Source of the DNA: Embiotoca jacksoni
Lineage: Eukaryota > Chordata > Actinopteri > Embiotocidae
Reading direction: 5' to 3'
Assembly: GCA_022577435.1 (NCBI GenBank)
Contig: JAKOON010000067.1
Span: forward strand, 768,252-832,251
DNA length: 64,000 nucleotides
In this document: positions 12,904-26,396 of the stretch, one piece after another
How positions within the stretch are numbered: the stretch's first letter is position 1
Layout: each line of letters opens with the position of its first letter
Notes under the pieces: model-generated
The model's database searches: none
Told to the model about the DNA's origin: nothing
The model's input: only the letters and a program-made list of their open reading frames with translations
Translations under genes and position numbers: made by a program

Positions 12904-15900
12904 TCAACTGGAGTCCGAGTCGCTGGTGTCTGAGGAAGAGGAGGACGAGGAGGAGGAAGAGGAGTCGGAGCTGGAGCTGCTGCCGCTGAGGCGGGACGGC
13001 TGCGCCTGAGTCTCGGCGGCGCTGGGCTTCTCCACTGTGACGGGAAATACAATCACATGCAGAGGAAGTTTTTAATAAAAGGCACCTGGTCGGGGGGGGG
13101 GGGGGGGACTGCTTCGGCCAACCACATTCATTTCCTGTTTCCTTTTACAGACGGTTCATATTCTTCCTCTACAACTAGTCCAGATATTTGATTGATGCCA
13201 GATAGTTTCCCTTTAAATTTTAACACTTAGGTGCAGGACCGAAGTGTTTTTTTCACACTACTGAAGAAACTCCAGCTTCACAAAAACTTCTACCAATGTT
13301 CTTATTTTGATGGTACAGACTGCATTTCAAATAAATATTGTAATGATGATGATGAAATGCGTCGTAAATATATCTGAAAGATGAGTTAAAAATAAGAAAT
13401 CGGGGGGGGTTTTTTTGCATCTGAACAGCAACATAACACGGGAAGGCATAGAGATGATGATGATGATGATGATGATAACGTGCCAGCTCACCTTTAGGTT
13501 TCGTGGGCTTCTTGACCGAGTTGAGTTGCCCGCTGACGTCCTGCAGCCTCCTCTCCAGCTCCCTCCTCTTCTCCAGGGTCAGCTCCTCTTTAGACTTCCC
13601 AACGCCGCCTTTCTTGGCAGCCGCTGCTGTTGAAGAGAAACGACGACACGTTTGTGTTTAATAGATCTGAGCAGAAGTGTAAAATGAGCTCCGGTGTAAA
13701 TATCAAACATCAGTAATGGATTAAAATATCCAGTGACAGCAGATTCACCACATTTACCAGTTCTAGAGAGCTGCAAGCAATCAAACCTTTGCAGGTGCGA
13801 TAAAAAGATGCTGTAATATATTAACTATCAAAACACAGCTGGGTGGAAGAGCTGGAAAATATCTCTTACAAATATCGATAACAGCCAGATGGAAGAAATA
13901 ACAAAAATAAATATTTACTAAAAGATGGAGACCGGTCATCATATTCACACATTGTTGTTTCTTTTTGCTGTTATGGCATGTTTGTTTTTTGTTGTTGTTG
14001 CTTTACATTTGGATTTGATCCGAGTACCAATATTTAAGCTGGAGAGAAATCTTGTTTTTTGTTTTCTATAATTGAATTTTTTTTTTTTTAATTTTTTATA
14101 AATATTTATATTTACAGCTGTAAAAACAGGAAAAAAGTCTTTTCACTTTGCACTTGAAAGGATAAGTTACTTTTACAAAGAACAAAATGGATTTGGTTTG
14201 AGAAAATTTTGAATGTTTTTAAAAAAAAAAAATTGGAACATAACTCCTAAATACTTCTTTATTTAAATGCATAAAAAAAATTAAAAAAAAAAAAAAAAAA
14301 AAAATAACCGTTGGAAAATGTGAATATGAATTTATAAGTTGTCAAATCTTAAATAAAAAGGATGAAAAGTAACATTAAAGAGCAAAGATAGTCATGAAAT
14401 GCCCCCACATATACTGAACATGTCTTTGATCACATGCTCAGTGTTTCCATGTTATTGCAGCTAACAGTTAATCAACGTTCGCCGTACCGGCGTTAAGCAG
14501 CTTATATCCAGCAGCGTTCACCGAGGAGGCCGGCGAGCTCCTCATGAATAAAAAGATGGTGGAGCAGAAACCAAAATCACGAACAGCAAACTAAATTTCA
14601 CGCCTGTCAAGTTTGCTGTAATCCGTCGTTACTTTTTTTTTTTGGTGTAAAATGATATCAAAGTGTTGTTGTTTACAAGACAGATTACGTGAGCCGTGTT
14701 TCTAACGTGAGGCTGAACCAAACCACAACATTCAAAATGTCCACTTTTACCCCCAAAAGCTGCTTTTAACAGATGAATCACGTGCTAAATAATAACACTC
14801 ATAAAATGTAATAACGGACTGTAGAAAGCGTGCGTCGTCTACCTGGCTCGCCGTACGGTTTGCGGGGCTTCTTCCTCAGACACGTCATGACGTAGCGCTC
14901 CAGCTCCTTCAGCGTGGACGGCTTCAGGGTCTCGAAGTCGATCTCGATCTCCTCAGGGTTGGTGTCCCGGAGCGACGGCTCCCTGGACTGGATGATGTGC
15001 ACCACGCGACCCAGCTTCTCGCCCGGCAGCTTGTTGATGTCGAGGCTGAGCTGGCGCTTCTCGTCGTAGGACATGGGCACGATCTCCTCCTCCTCCTCCG
15101 AGTCGTAGTGCGGCAGCATGGAGGTGGCCAGCGGCGGGTAGAAGGGCTTCTTCGCCGCCCTGCGAGGAAAAAAATCAAGACGGGAGATCGACGGGTACCG
15201 TTAATCGAACCTCTGAATTAACCTGCAGACGAGTTGCAGTTATGTTGAACGTGACGTGTCCCCACTGACTTGCTGGTCTTGTTGCTCTTCTTGCCCGGAC
15301 TCTTCTTCGGCTGCGAGGCGACCGCTTTGGCCGGTTTGCTCTTCAGCATCTTGCCCGGCATCTTCCACTCCTCGGAGCCCGCCCGGCTGCGGCCGCCTCG
15401 ACTCCGCTTCTCCGGCTTCTTCTTTTTCTTCTTCTCCTTTTTCTCCTTCTTCTCCTTCTTCTTCTTCGGCTTGACGATGGGGCCCTGCGAGAGGGCGGCC
15501 AGCTGCTCGTGCACCGCTCGCAGCTGCGAGAGAAGAAGACATTTATTTTTAAACCGATGCCTGTGAAGGTTTTTTTTTTATTTAGTATTTGGATGAATTG
15601 ACAGTACTGGAGGTACGTACTTGCGTGCACACTTGGTCCTGTAGCTCGGCCAGGCGATGAGCTCGCTCCTCCTCGCTGTCCGAGCTCGGGCTGCTCTCGC
15701 TCTCTTCGGTCTCGCTGCTGGGCTCGCTCTCGGAGGTGGAGGAGGATGAGGAGGAGGAGGAGGAAGACGAGGACGAAGAGGACGTCGGGTGTCCGCTGAT
15801 GGACATGGCTGCGTGCTCCATGTGGGGTTCGTCGGGCATCTTGGCGAAGCGGAACTCGAACACATCCTGCGGCACAGAAAAAATTTAAGAAAGGAGGAAG

Positions 15901-18900
15901 AGGAGCAACACTGAAAAAACCCTTTTATAAATCTGATCGTTAAAGCTGGATTTGGACCGCTGAGCTCACCTGCAGCTTCCGTGCCATCCCCACAACATCG
16001 TGATCGGGTGGATTGTACTTGTAGCAGTTGGAGAACATCAGTCGGACGTCGCTGGCGAACTGCTGAGCGTCCCGGTACTCTCGACAGTCCATCTTCCTCT
16101 GACGGAGGAGGAAAGAGAAGATTTTTGTTAATATATCATAAACATCCTCCCGCGTCGGTCATCTCGGCGTCGCATCACAACTATAAAAAAAAAAAAACAG
16201 TCACCTTGATGGTGTTGAGGTCCATGGGACACTTGATGATGTCGTGGTAGTCGTGCAGTCCCAGAGCGGCTGCGTCCACCGGCGTGTAGAAGGGCCAGGC
16301 GTACCCGGCGTGCTTCTTGGACAGCATGTCCTTCAGCAGCCCGCTGCAGTACCGCAGCTGCGGGCTCAGCTTGCCCTTCTTGGACGGCTGCGGCTGCACG
16401 GAGTCGGGCAGGTCTTTCTTGGGGGGCTTGATGGGGCGTCCGCTGCCCACCCTGCGCCCCGTGCCGCCCATCATGGGCTGGAGCAGGACGGGACCTCCGG
16501 GGCCCCTGACCAGGCCCATCCCGGGCGGCGTCTCCAGGCTCATGCCTCCCATCGAGGAGACGCTGCGCATGGAGGCGTCGTGGACCACTTGGCCCCCGTG
16601 GCCCCCGTGGCCTCCTTTGCCGAGGCCCACCATGTGCGGTGTTCCCGACATGCCCACGGTGAAGCCCATGGTGGAGGGGGTGGTGGTGTCGGCCTTACGT
16701 TTCACACCCTTCTTCTACAAAGAGAAACAAAGGGGTTGGAAGGCCGATATGATTTATTCCACTTATTATAATGTTTGCAAATGCACATGTTTTTCTGACA
16801 TCTAAGTTTCAACATTCCCGATTTTGAAGAAAATAGGTAGGTAGGTAGGTAGGTATTTACTTTATTAATCCCCGAGGGGAAATTTTTTCGCTACAGCAGC
16901 ATACAGAAGCAATAAGATAATAATAGAAATAACAGAATAAAATAATAGAATAGAATAATAGAAAAGCAATAAAATAGCCGTAAAAAATATAAATATAAAA
17001 TATAAAATGCACAGTTTATACAGTACATTATATATATTATATACAAACAAACCAAGAAACACAGTCAACAGTGTTATTGTACTGTGATGGATTTTGCCAG
17101 AGGTGAGTTATTATACAGTCTGATTGCGGTGGGCAGGAATGATCTCCTGTATCTGTCTAAATATATCTTAAAAAGATAAATATATCTTGAACATGCTACA
17201 AGCCCTGAATAACTTCGTGTAATAGACAACACAAAGTCTGCATATGACAATTATGGTTATCAGTAGTGTTTTTTTCTGTTCCGTACCTTGGTCGCGGGCT
17301 GTGTAGGCGGCAGACCCATGATGTTGGCCGGAGGCAGGCTTTTAGTGAGCACGGTCTGGGGAGAGTGGGCGAGCATGGAGTCCCCGGTGTCGGAGGAAGA
17401 GGGGGAGTAGGCGGACTGGGACACCGCTGGCACCTGCTGAGCCCGAGATGCTGGCAAGACACAATATAATTTAGCTTTAGGAACACAACTCAGCTACAGG
17501 CGGGCAGATGAAAAAACCACTACAACAACAACAACACAAAATAACTGGAGGCAGCTCACTGTCACCAGAGACATGGAGGTTTTTTTACACCACTGGAACA
17601 TGAATAGAAATTAAATTTAAAAAAACAAATAAAATGCTGAAATGAGGCTGAAAATGTGTCCAGTTTGCATATTCATAACAAAAATGTCAGTGATTTAACC
17701 TGGAAGAACTAAACGGTGTTTTTGACACTCACTGTTCGACTTGCGGCCTCTTCCCCGGCTGTTTTTGTTGCGAGGAGCCGGAGGAGGAAGTTCGAGTTCG
17801 TCTTGGGGCATCTGAGCCACCTTCTGAAGGAAGATCTTCTCCAAAGACTGGGCCATCAGCACGATGTCGTCGGTCGGCTAACCAAAGAAAACAATCCGTA
17901 AAAACGTTGGCACGAGGAAGCAACAACGGTAAAAAAAAAAAAAGATTCTGCTCTGGATACATTTTTTTTTAAGACTTTTTTTGTATCAGTATATTTATGC
18001 ACAGATTGATAAAAACATCAATACAATATGATCTGTAAAAAAATATATAGTTCTCATTTGAATGGAGAAAAAAAACACCATGTACACATATTCAATAAAT
18101 GTCTACAACATGTGCTGAGGAGCTGACGTGAATTCTGACATTTAAAAAAATGACATGAAAAATAAAAAGTGAGGAGTGGAAACCGATGGTGAATATTATC
18201 TTCGGCTGTAAACCTGGTAGCTAACACAGAACAAAAGATGTCAGCATTCCCGTGCAGGACCACATAAAATATCCTGTTGACGGTCTGATTGGGAAAAATA
18301 ATTTGGCATATGTTTCCCAACAGCTGGATGCAGTTACTTGGTCCCTTATCAAGTTTTCCTTTCACTTCCTAAAATATGCTACGCACCACAATCAGGTCAG
18401 CACATGTTGTGTGGTTAGAGCACAGCGGAGCGTCCACAAATATCCTGGTTTTTACACATCGGGACTTTTTTCACTCCTGCACACTTATTGTAGTTTAATC
18501 TGCAACACATATTTCATCATTTGCCTGAAGCTTTATATATAACCATGTGTAACTCCCTGCATGTGATATTAAATATAATCGTGACATTAGTGGCATCAAT
18601 TAAAAAGAAAAACTAAACAAACCAAAATGGGATGGATACATGAGTTTTTTACCTTTTAACCTACCTTGTTGTAGATGTAGCAGTTGGTGAACATTGTGTT
18701 GAAGTCCTGTATGCACTCACTTGCACTGCGGTAGAAGTTGTTTTCCAAACGCTTCTTGATGGTCCCCATGTCCATCGGCTGTTTGATAATTTTATGATAA
18801 TCCTGAAAAATGGCATAACAAGAAAAAAGTTTTTCCTTTGTTTTATTATCTATTTATGGAGCCATTAAGAAAAAACACAAAGACCGGAAACTGAGACACA

Positions 18901-19303
18901 AACGTCTGTCAACAAACCAAAACGGAAAATCTATCAAATCTAAAGACGGAACATCCAATAGGAGATCTTTAGATTAACACCCGAGTCGAGGCAATAACGT
19001 AAATAAAACAAAATGAAAGCCACTCGGTATTGAACCCACCGGTAGGTTCAGCCTGTAGGCGTCCACGGGCTCGTGAAACGGCCAGGCGAAGTGGTGCCTC
19101 CACAGAGACTTGATCAGGGTCTTCTGGAGGTACTGCAGCTGGTTGGTCATGCGGCCCGGCCGGCTGGGATCCTTCACCGGGGGCTGAGGAGGGACGGGGG
19201 GCCCCTGGGGCATCGTGTGGGGCAGAGAGGGGCTCTCAAAGTCCTCGTACAACAGCGAGGGCTTGCGAATGCGTTTGCCCGAGCTGCTGTGTTGGTCCAT
19301 CAT
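12904..19303 (-). CDS. brd2: Bromodomain-containing protein 2 (BET family)
   Basis: Eleven coding exons: 19303-19040, 18802-18665, 17877-17733, 17450-17287, 16714-16205, 16098-15970, 15866-15621, 15523-15270, 15159-14843, 13626-13492, 13034-12904. The phases close to 810 aa. BET proteins bind acetylated histones and recruit transcription machinery in the nucleus. Bromodomain 1 is at about 52-165 with acetyl-lysine Asn133 (CYIYNKPTDD); bromodomain 2 is at about 355-470 with Asn436 (CYKYNPPDHD). A Ser/acidic stretch and a Lys-rich stretch follow, then the ET domain at about 640-715 (MSYDEKRQLSLDINKLPGEK) and a Ser-rich tail ending DTSDSDSS. KRIRKPSLLYEDFESP near the start and GRPIKPPKKDLPDS favour BRD2 over BRD3 or BRD4. 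The start Met lies 25 nt inside its exon, preceded by a good acceptor, so 5' UTR exons lie upstream. Teleosts keep two brd2 genes; which one this is cannot be told here. Confidence 0.95.
13449..13476 (+). repeat. (GAT)n microsatellite in brd2 intron
   Basis: A short run of GAT units just outside the donor side of the penultimate brd2 exon. There is also a run of G at 13093-13108 in the last intron. Confidence 0.85.
16828..17160 (+). repeat. Dispersed repeat (LINE/SINE tail) in brd2 intron
   Basis: It begins with an AGGT tetranucleotide run, then TTTACTTTATTAATCCCCGA and GGGGAAATTTTTTCGC, an AT-rich body, and ends near GATTGCGGTGGGCAGGAATG and CTCCTGTATCTGTC. These blocks are typical of a very common teleost retroposon end. 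Related TTTATTAATCCC fragments occur at 24478-24520 and 30045-30100. Confidence 0.7.
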
Positions 19304-19328
19304 GCCGCTGGACAGCCCGACCAGAGAG

Positions 19329-22300
19329 CTGAAGTCAGACAGACAGATGAGAGGATGGGGAGAAGGATCGGGACGTTCTGCAGTACAAACATACCAAGAT
19401 ATAAAACGGCAAAAGATTAAAACCAAAACAGGAAATTGAACCCAACTTTGTTCAGCAACACAAAAACACACCAGAAAAAGAGAAAGATCTGACGTTACCG
19501 ACTAGTGAAGGAAGTCGTACTGTTAAACTCTCTGCGCTGCCATGACCTCCTCCACCCTTATCGACTCAACTAATGATTGACTGATCAATGAATGGGGCTT
19601 CTACACAGCAAACGGCCATCTAGGAAACCGAGACTCCTTCAATAGGCTGCGACTTTTAGCACTGTCACAGCAACAGCCGATGCATTTGACAGATTTTACC
19701 CCTCTGGCTTTAACTTTAGTCATTATTAATGTAATTGTGTACAAACTGCATTGCATTGTATATGATTTTACTTTGCATGCTCAAGCGCTGTGTATTCAGC
19801 TTTTTACCCTGTTTTTGTTTGCTTTCTCCAGCACATGTTGTTGTTTTAATGTCGAACACTGGCACATTTACAATTATGATTACTGTGCATTGACCCCCCC
19901 CCCCACACACACACACACACACAAAAAAAAACCAGTAGTAGCCAATTCAGCATCGAAGCCCATCCAATCAGTCGCCAGTTTATTAGGCAAACCTACATGC
20001 AGCTGAAACCAATGGAGTCACTAGTGTTGTACAATAAATCCTACTTTCACCAAGGTTAACGTTTCAGTGTTTGTTAAAACGGTTTCAGAGACGTTCTGAA
20101 TAAGTTTGTAGTCATTTTGGAGGCGACATTTTGTGTGCAGTTCAAATAGATAAAACAGGTAAGTAACCTTTATGTTTGACCTTATTGTGAGGCTGTTGTG
20201 TTAGACAACAGAAGTTTTAGCTAGATTTCTAATCAACTGTTAAATGTATACACTTTGGTAAGAAATGCCAAAGACATTAAAAACAACAACAATAATACAC
20301 AAGATGTGTGCTTAAATATTTGGGCTCCAGTCCCAATGCTCTTCTTTTTCTGTATTTAATGTGTCTCCTCTGGTTTTATCCCCATAAACAAAGGAACAAA
20401 TGTCAGACTACTTTAAATAAGCCCTGTAACTGCCCTTTTACAGTCTGCATTGCAAATGGGACAAATTTCAGCATTTGGAGGGTTAAAACAAAAACAAGGA
20501 AGGAATACTTTTCACATCTCGGCAAACTCTACAAATTACATGATCTTCTGGCTTGGCTGTGGTCCAGAAAGACAATAAAGACCACTTCACTTCAGCGAGG
20601 AGGTGACAAGAGTCCGTGAAGTCAGAGGCAGTAGCCGAAGTCACGCCTTTGTCGGCTTCCCTCGGTGTCGAGCGTACGGCCCAGATTTAGAGGATGTTAT
20701 ATCTCAGCCCACGGTCCAGGCCAGACGACTGCCCCACTGACACACTAACTGCCGCAAAGCCTGTGAGCTTAATTTCTACATCAATCACAAGTGTAGTGTA
20801 CACGGAGAAACTGACTCCAGGCAAATGTGTTCGAGGCCCACTTATTTGAGCTTTTAGGAGCATTTATGAAGAAATTTAATTGTAAATAAACTGAAATAAT
20901 AACCGGTAGAGGTGTTGCTATAATTACACGCCTGTAGAACAAAACATGTGGCCTTTTTATTTTATTGCGGGCCGATCAAGGTTAAGTTTTGCACGTGTCC
21001 GATCATTACCTTTCATTTAAAAGTTTGACATCGATCAGGGAAAGTGAACCTTGATGCTTACGCTGCAAATTCAGGATGATAGTTTTACTGCAAGTCTGCA
21101 CATGTAATAGATAACAAAGTTTGATTTTTCCTCTTTCTAAATTATGTCCAATGAGTTATGAAGTCATAAAACCTGTCAAAAAAAAAAAGAAGCTAAAATG
21201 CAGGATACAGCATCAATATGGTACTTGGGACCCAACCATGTCCTAGAGTCTGTACTCTACTCTTCAGGCTGTTTTTTGATGAAGCTGAATTGTAATACAT
21301 GTCCAGCAATAATAATTCATGCAGTATTAATACAATTAGAGGAAAGTTTCCTGATAGATTTGAAAAAAAAAAAAAAAACAGGCAGGATGTTTTGATAAAA
21401 CCAAAACTACAAACATATATCTAAATCAAGCCTAATCTGGTCTGATTTTAAATTATATTTTGCTGATATTAAAGCAGACCCTTCAGGAATTCAAAGATGT
21501 TTAGATGTTTGGTTGAAAGCAGGAATCCTGTATATAAGAATACCTATGTTAATGTTAATGCACTGATGCTGACAAAATTGAATGGTTGCTTATTTCTAAT
21601 ACTTATAAGTTTGTCACCTTTGTTTCTAAAACTCAGGGGGGAAAAAATCAGGATGGTTTGTTTGATTAAAAAAAGAAAAGAAAAAGAAAATCACTTAATG
21701 TTGTGTCTTTTCTTTTTAATGATGGTGTTTTTGAAAGCCGGTTTTGGGCCGGACATCCTGTTTGATGTTATTATTATTATTTTAATGCACAATGATCTAC
21801 CGTCTTGCTCATAACTTGCTGCTGTTTCAACCTGGACGGTTAAAGGGGCAGCAGGTGCTCACGGACTGGCCCCCACAAACAGTCGGTGAGGGGGGGGAAA
21901 TTGGGGACTTTCGGGTTTCCAGCCGACCAGCTGGTGATCGCGTGGTTTGAAGGCCCCGCCCTCACTGTTTGTAAACACTGCACGACGACGCGCACGAGCA
22001 ACTGACAGCGGCGACTCTGTCCACGCAAAAAACAACAACAACAACAACAAACACACACACAAAAAAAAAAACAACGTTTGTTTAACGGCGCAGCTTCAGA
22101 AAAGATTCAAAAATCACGCCCGTGTCAGCGGACTCCTCGTCACCCACCGTACATGCACTGAGGCTGTGGGGGCTGGAAGCTAAGCTAGCAGCGTCACCGG
22201 GCAACAACAATGACCGAAGAAAAAAATTAATAAATAAATAAATAAGAAAACGGATCACTAGGGGCAACTAACTTAGCAGATTTATTTATTTTAAGCTCGT

Positions 22301-22728
22301 GCAAGTGTACGGAAGCGTTATTAAATGACTCGTTATCTTCATGTGGAATTGACACGTATTTTCACCGGAGCAATGAATGACCCGACAGACAGACCGCCGG
22401 CCGGCGGGGGGAGCAGCCGGCCGGCGGTCCCAGCCCTGGGGCTTCAGCTGTCACTGCCTTCCCTTAGCCTGCCGACTCTCGGTTAAAAGCTTAAAAAATA
22501 AATAAATAAATAAATAAATAAATAAAGGAGGAGGAGGAGGAGGAGGTTCCCTGAAAACGTGTGTAAATTTAGCAATAATTTAGCAGAGCGGTTCATGGTG
22601 GGATAACAGTCCGCTCCGAAAGGTGTCTGAACCCGCCGAGTGTCTGAAGACAACCGTTGGCTGACAAGCTAGCGCCTGTTACCGGGAGGCTAACGGTAAC
22701 ACCGGGAGGCTAACGGTAACAGCGCCGG

Positions 22729-22764
<36 letters not shown>

Positions 22765-22857
22765 AAAGAAGACATTTAATAATATGTCCATCTCCGCGGG
22801 GCACGTGAAGGCCCGTCAAACGTCCTCTATCGGGTCATAAACTCCGCACACGTTACC
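19329..22857 (-). other. Probable brd2 intron 1 (5' UTR intron)
   Basis: The acceptor at 19330-19329 (CTGACTTCAG) leads into the first coding exon. A matching donor CGACAG|GTAACG sits at 22857/22856 inside a CpG-rich region. The 3.5 kb between is AT-rich, with AC and A runs and an (AAAT)n run, and contains no recognised exon. Confidence 0.5.
22498..22526 (+). repeat. (AAAT)n run followed by (GGA)n
   Basis: Seven to eight AAAT units followed directly by GGAGGAGGAGG, inside the CpG-rich 5' region of brd2. A run of about 30 A lies nearby at 22732-22762. Confidence 0.9.
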
Positions 22858-22985
22858 TGTCGTGAGGCGGATTCACGGCCGCTTCCATCGGGCAGAAGGC
22901 GGAGTGTTATCACGGTCCTATTTTTTTTATTTTTTTCTCCTTCCACCGCAGCTCCGAGCCGATTAATCACCGAGCAACTCCGCAA
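22858..22985 (-). other. brd2: Candidate non-coding exon 1 of brd2
   Basis: Between a TATA-like element at about 23015 and a consensus splice donor (CAG|GTAACG) at 22857/22856, read on the minus strand. It would be a 5' UTR exon joining to the acceptor at 19329. Sequence supports the donor and promoter elements; the transcript itself is inferred. Confidence 0.4.
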
Positions 22986-23010
22986 TGAAATGGCGCCTAA
23001 ACGCTTCCGC

Positions 23011-23092
23011 TTCACCCTATATAAACGCGTCACGTGGCAGTGCTACGTGTGTCCTGTCACGTTGGCGCCGGCTCTGCGCTCTCATTGGCCGC
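23011..23092 (-). promoter_or_regulatory. Candidate brd2 promoter
   Basis: Read on the minus strand: a CCAAT box in GGCCAATGAGAG at about 23082-23091, an E-box CACGTG near 23030, and TTTATATAGG at about 23013-23022. Spacing is typical for a promoter firing leftward. The surrounding 22.3-23.15 kb is rich in CpG unlike its flanks, as expected for a broadly expressed chromatin gene. Confidence 0.5.
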
Positions 23093-23576
23093 GCGCAGAC
23101 GTCCGTCGAACAGAGCGCCCGCCCCTTCGGCTGTGGTCGGTACATCTTGTTCTCTGAATTCATCCATGATTCCGATTTTCCAGCAACAATGGGAGCTGCC
23201 GTCGCACTGCGTTAAATGGCTTCGGCTCGTATTTGGGGCAAATTTCAGCTCTTCATTTTACAGACGAACGTCTTTCTGTATATATATGCGGAATTGTGTT
23301 ATGATGCGTTTATTATCTGCCGTATTTTTGCATCTTATTGCAGGTGATCTCAGACCATCGGATCACCTGCGTGGCGATTGTATTTTTTTTTTTCTGGACT
23401 GGCATGTAGTTATTTGGGCTGAGAGTATGTATTTTGGCAATCAGTGGACTGAACATGCAGATGCAATGTGCTGATAGGTATCTAGGAGCTTTTTATAAGA
23501 TAACATGTTACTAAATTGCGAAATTATGTATTTAAGGTCCTTTTTTTTTTCTTTTTTTTTTAAAGCTGCCTTCTCC

Positions 23577-23646
23577 CCCAGCAAAAGTAATCTGGGATGG
23601 GCTTCAGCCCCTACAAAGTGGGTATATATAATGGATGGATGGATAT
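23577..23646 (+). repeat. Retroposon 3' tail
   Basis: The block TCTGGGATGGGCTTCAGCCC, a degenerate ...GTGGGTATATATA block and ATGGATGGATGG form the end of a very common teleost LINE/SINE. Only the tail is present. Confidence 0.65.
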
Positions 23647-25204
23647 ATATAACCAGCATCCTGCAGTTTTGGTTTTTTTTGCTTAGTGGTATCACCATTT
23701 ATTTTAAATTTCCAGCAGGACGATGAGCTAAAATCCACCTGACCGGGCCTCCGCGATCACCTGACTTTAAAACCAACCTAACAGATGATTTGGGATGAGG
23801 TGGAGAGAGCAGAGTGACGGGAAACCCCCAAGTGATGACCTCATGACGATGGCAAACAGAAGTGTGTAAAGTTATTATCAAGCATATTTTTTATTTTTTT
23901 TTACCTGAATTTGCTTACAACACAATCCCAAATGTTTTACGTAATAGTTTTGTAACTGTAAATAATGATGAAAAATCATTGAATGAGGAGTTTTGACTCG
24001 GCACAGTGTTTTTCTGAATGGCACCGTGTTAGTCTCAATAAAAGGGGATAACTGACCCCCAAATCGTCTTCAACAACTTAGAAAATGTGAAGAAAATAAA
24101 TACCTCCTTTATCATTAACAAATCCCCACACAAATATGAACAATACAGAGCAACTCTTATTTAAAAGTCGTACTGTTGTAAAACAAAAAAGATTTTTTAA
24201 AAAATGAAGATATCATAATTGCAGTTAGAAAAGTAATAACATGTATGATACAAAAGGAATCATTGAGACAAGAAAAAGTACACAAAAATAAAATATAAAA
24301 TACTTAAAATATTACTGATTGAGCTCTTCTATGTCTACAAATGCAGAGTGTGAAGCAATAGAGAGGGTGATCATAAAGGAAGGTTTCCATTCACACCCAA
24401 AGACATGTGAAAGGTGACCAGAGACCTTCGTTGACAATCACAACACAATATAAGTTTAATAAGAACTGTTAAGATAGATAATCACTTTATTAATCCCACA
24501 AGGGGACATTTTTTTCAGCCACTACCTGTATTTCTGGATGTGCAGAAGTGTCTAACGTTTTTTCCTGAAAGTGTCCAAGAGCTCCTCACAGCTTAGTAAC
24601 ATTAATTCACATAGCTGAGCTCCACCCAAACCAGCTGAATGAGCTTCTTTCACTGTGAACAAAAACAAATTGATTCTCTTCGCACGCATTTTGAATTTAT
24701 GAATTTATTGGCGTTGATAGTTTCGCTAAAAAATAAATACATCCAAAAATGCTGAAGTGGGATTACTGAATACACCCGGGCAGCTGTTAATACATGCGGG
24801 CGGCCCACCAAAGTAAGTCTGCATGCGGGAAACACTATATTTTTCCGCGGACCACCCAGAAACAGGTGGCGGGCTAGTGGCAGTGGAGCAATGTGGCGAA
24901 AGCAAATCCATAAGCCGTACAGTATAAATAGAACGATTTCTGATTTGTGTTATTGTTTTTTTTATGTGTTATTGATATCGGGGTTAGATGGATACCTCTC
25001 TCAGAGGCTGCTGATCGAAAGGTACCAATGTTTTTCTGGATTTCTAGAGTAGGTAGTTGCTTCAATTACTTCCCAGGTGAAATAGCCTTGAAATCTTGCA
25101 GGCACTTGTAGTAGAAAGAGTGGTCTCACGTTCAAGTTATTTGTACTTCGTAACACGAGTGCAGTTTTTGACCATCCGATCCTTCAAAACCAGCAGCCTT
25201 CCCG
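23647..25204. other. Intergenic between brd2 and tap1, no gene recognised
   Basis: AT-rich. It includes a TTTATTAATCCCACAAGGGG retroposon fragment at about 24478-24520 and probably the tap1 3' UTR: minus-strand AATAAA at 24704-24709, about 500 nt past the tap1 stop. Confidence 0.5.
24472..24522 (+). repeat. TTTATTAATCCC retroposon fragment
   Basis: AAGATAGATAATCACTTTAT then TAATCCCACAAGGGGACATT, matching the element at 16828 in brd2 and the one at 30040 upstream of tap1. Confidence 0.65.
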
Positions 25205-26357
25205 TCAGTCGTTGAGCTCCTTTTCTTGACACCGAAAGCCGACATTCTGCTTCTCCACCAGCTTGGCGTAAAGGTCGCCGTTCTTCATCAGCTCGTCGTG
25301 GCTGCCCTGCTCCTTCACCGTCCCCTCGCTAAGGACGATTACATGATCGGCCTTCTCCACAACGCTCATTTTGTTGGATATCAACAGCACGGCGCGTCCG
25401 GGGTCGTTCAACAAAGCTTGGAGGACCTACGGGGGGAAGAGGGGGGATACTTGGCGTTAAAAAATATTGTAAAAAAAACTATGCGTGCAGGTGAAAGACT
25501 GAAGAATTTCCCACCTGGTATTCGTTCTCTGCGTCCAAGTCGCTGGTGGCGTTGTCCAGGATCAGGATTTTCGGTTTTCGGATCAGAGCTCTAGCGATGG
25601 CGATGCGCTGCTTCTGGCCTCCGGACACCTGACCTCCCTTCTCCCCGGCATCTACGCAACAGGTGGACAACAGCAGCAGAGTGATTGACAGCTTGGCAGA
25701 AAGACTCACTTACAGACCTCTAAGCATTAAGATGAAAATTTAAAAAAACCAATTGCTGATATTCTGGGTCGGACCTGTGTCGTATCCGTGCGACAGCTCC
25801 ATGATGAACTTGTGGGCGCTGGCCAGCTCGGCGGCCGCGTACATATCCTCCTCGGTGGCGCCTTCCAAGCCGTACTTGATGTTGTCCCGCAAAGAGCGAG
25901 CAAACAGCACACAATCCTGACTCACCACAGCAATCTATGAACAAACCAGAAGGACGGAGGGAACAGCAGCGGGTGAGTTAACTGGACCATCTGACTCTGG
26001 GAATGGGTTATAATGAGAATAAAGTGAGGCAAAAAAATACACTACTCATAGAACTACAGTTACAGCCAGTAACTACTATTTGTTAACGAGCCACGCCGCC
26101 CTGCCGAGGCTGTCTTTCCAAGGGGAAACACTCGATCCCCTGAGGGTGTAAGTAACCGCACCCACAGAGGTTTATTATGTTTTTATTCATCTGGATGTTC
26201 AAAATAAACAGCAGTTAAATGTGATGGCAGTTAGATAGACGGATAAAATCTTTAAAAAAAAAAATCCCCCAAATTTAATCAGTTCATCCTCGATATCAAG
26301 TGAATGTTTTTGCCAAGTTTGACCAAGTTCTCCTGAGATATCGCGTTATAAACGTGT

Positions 26358-26396
<39 letters not shown>

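Noticed and set aside
16244..16805. Plus-strand frames of 160-175 codons over brd2
   Set aside because: Antisense of the brd2 exon 16714-16205, which has a clear bromodomain protein and good splice sites on the minus strand.
16865..17068. Minus-strand hydrophobic frame of 67 codons
   Set aside because: Lies within the AT-rich body of an intronic retroposon fragment; no start context or domain.
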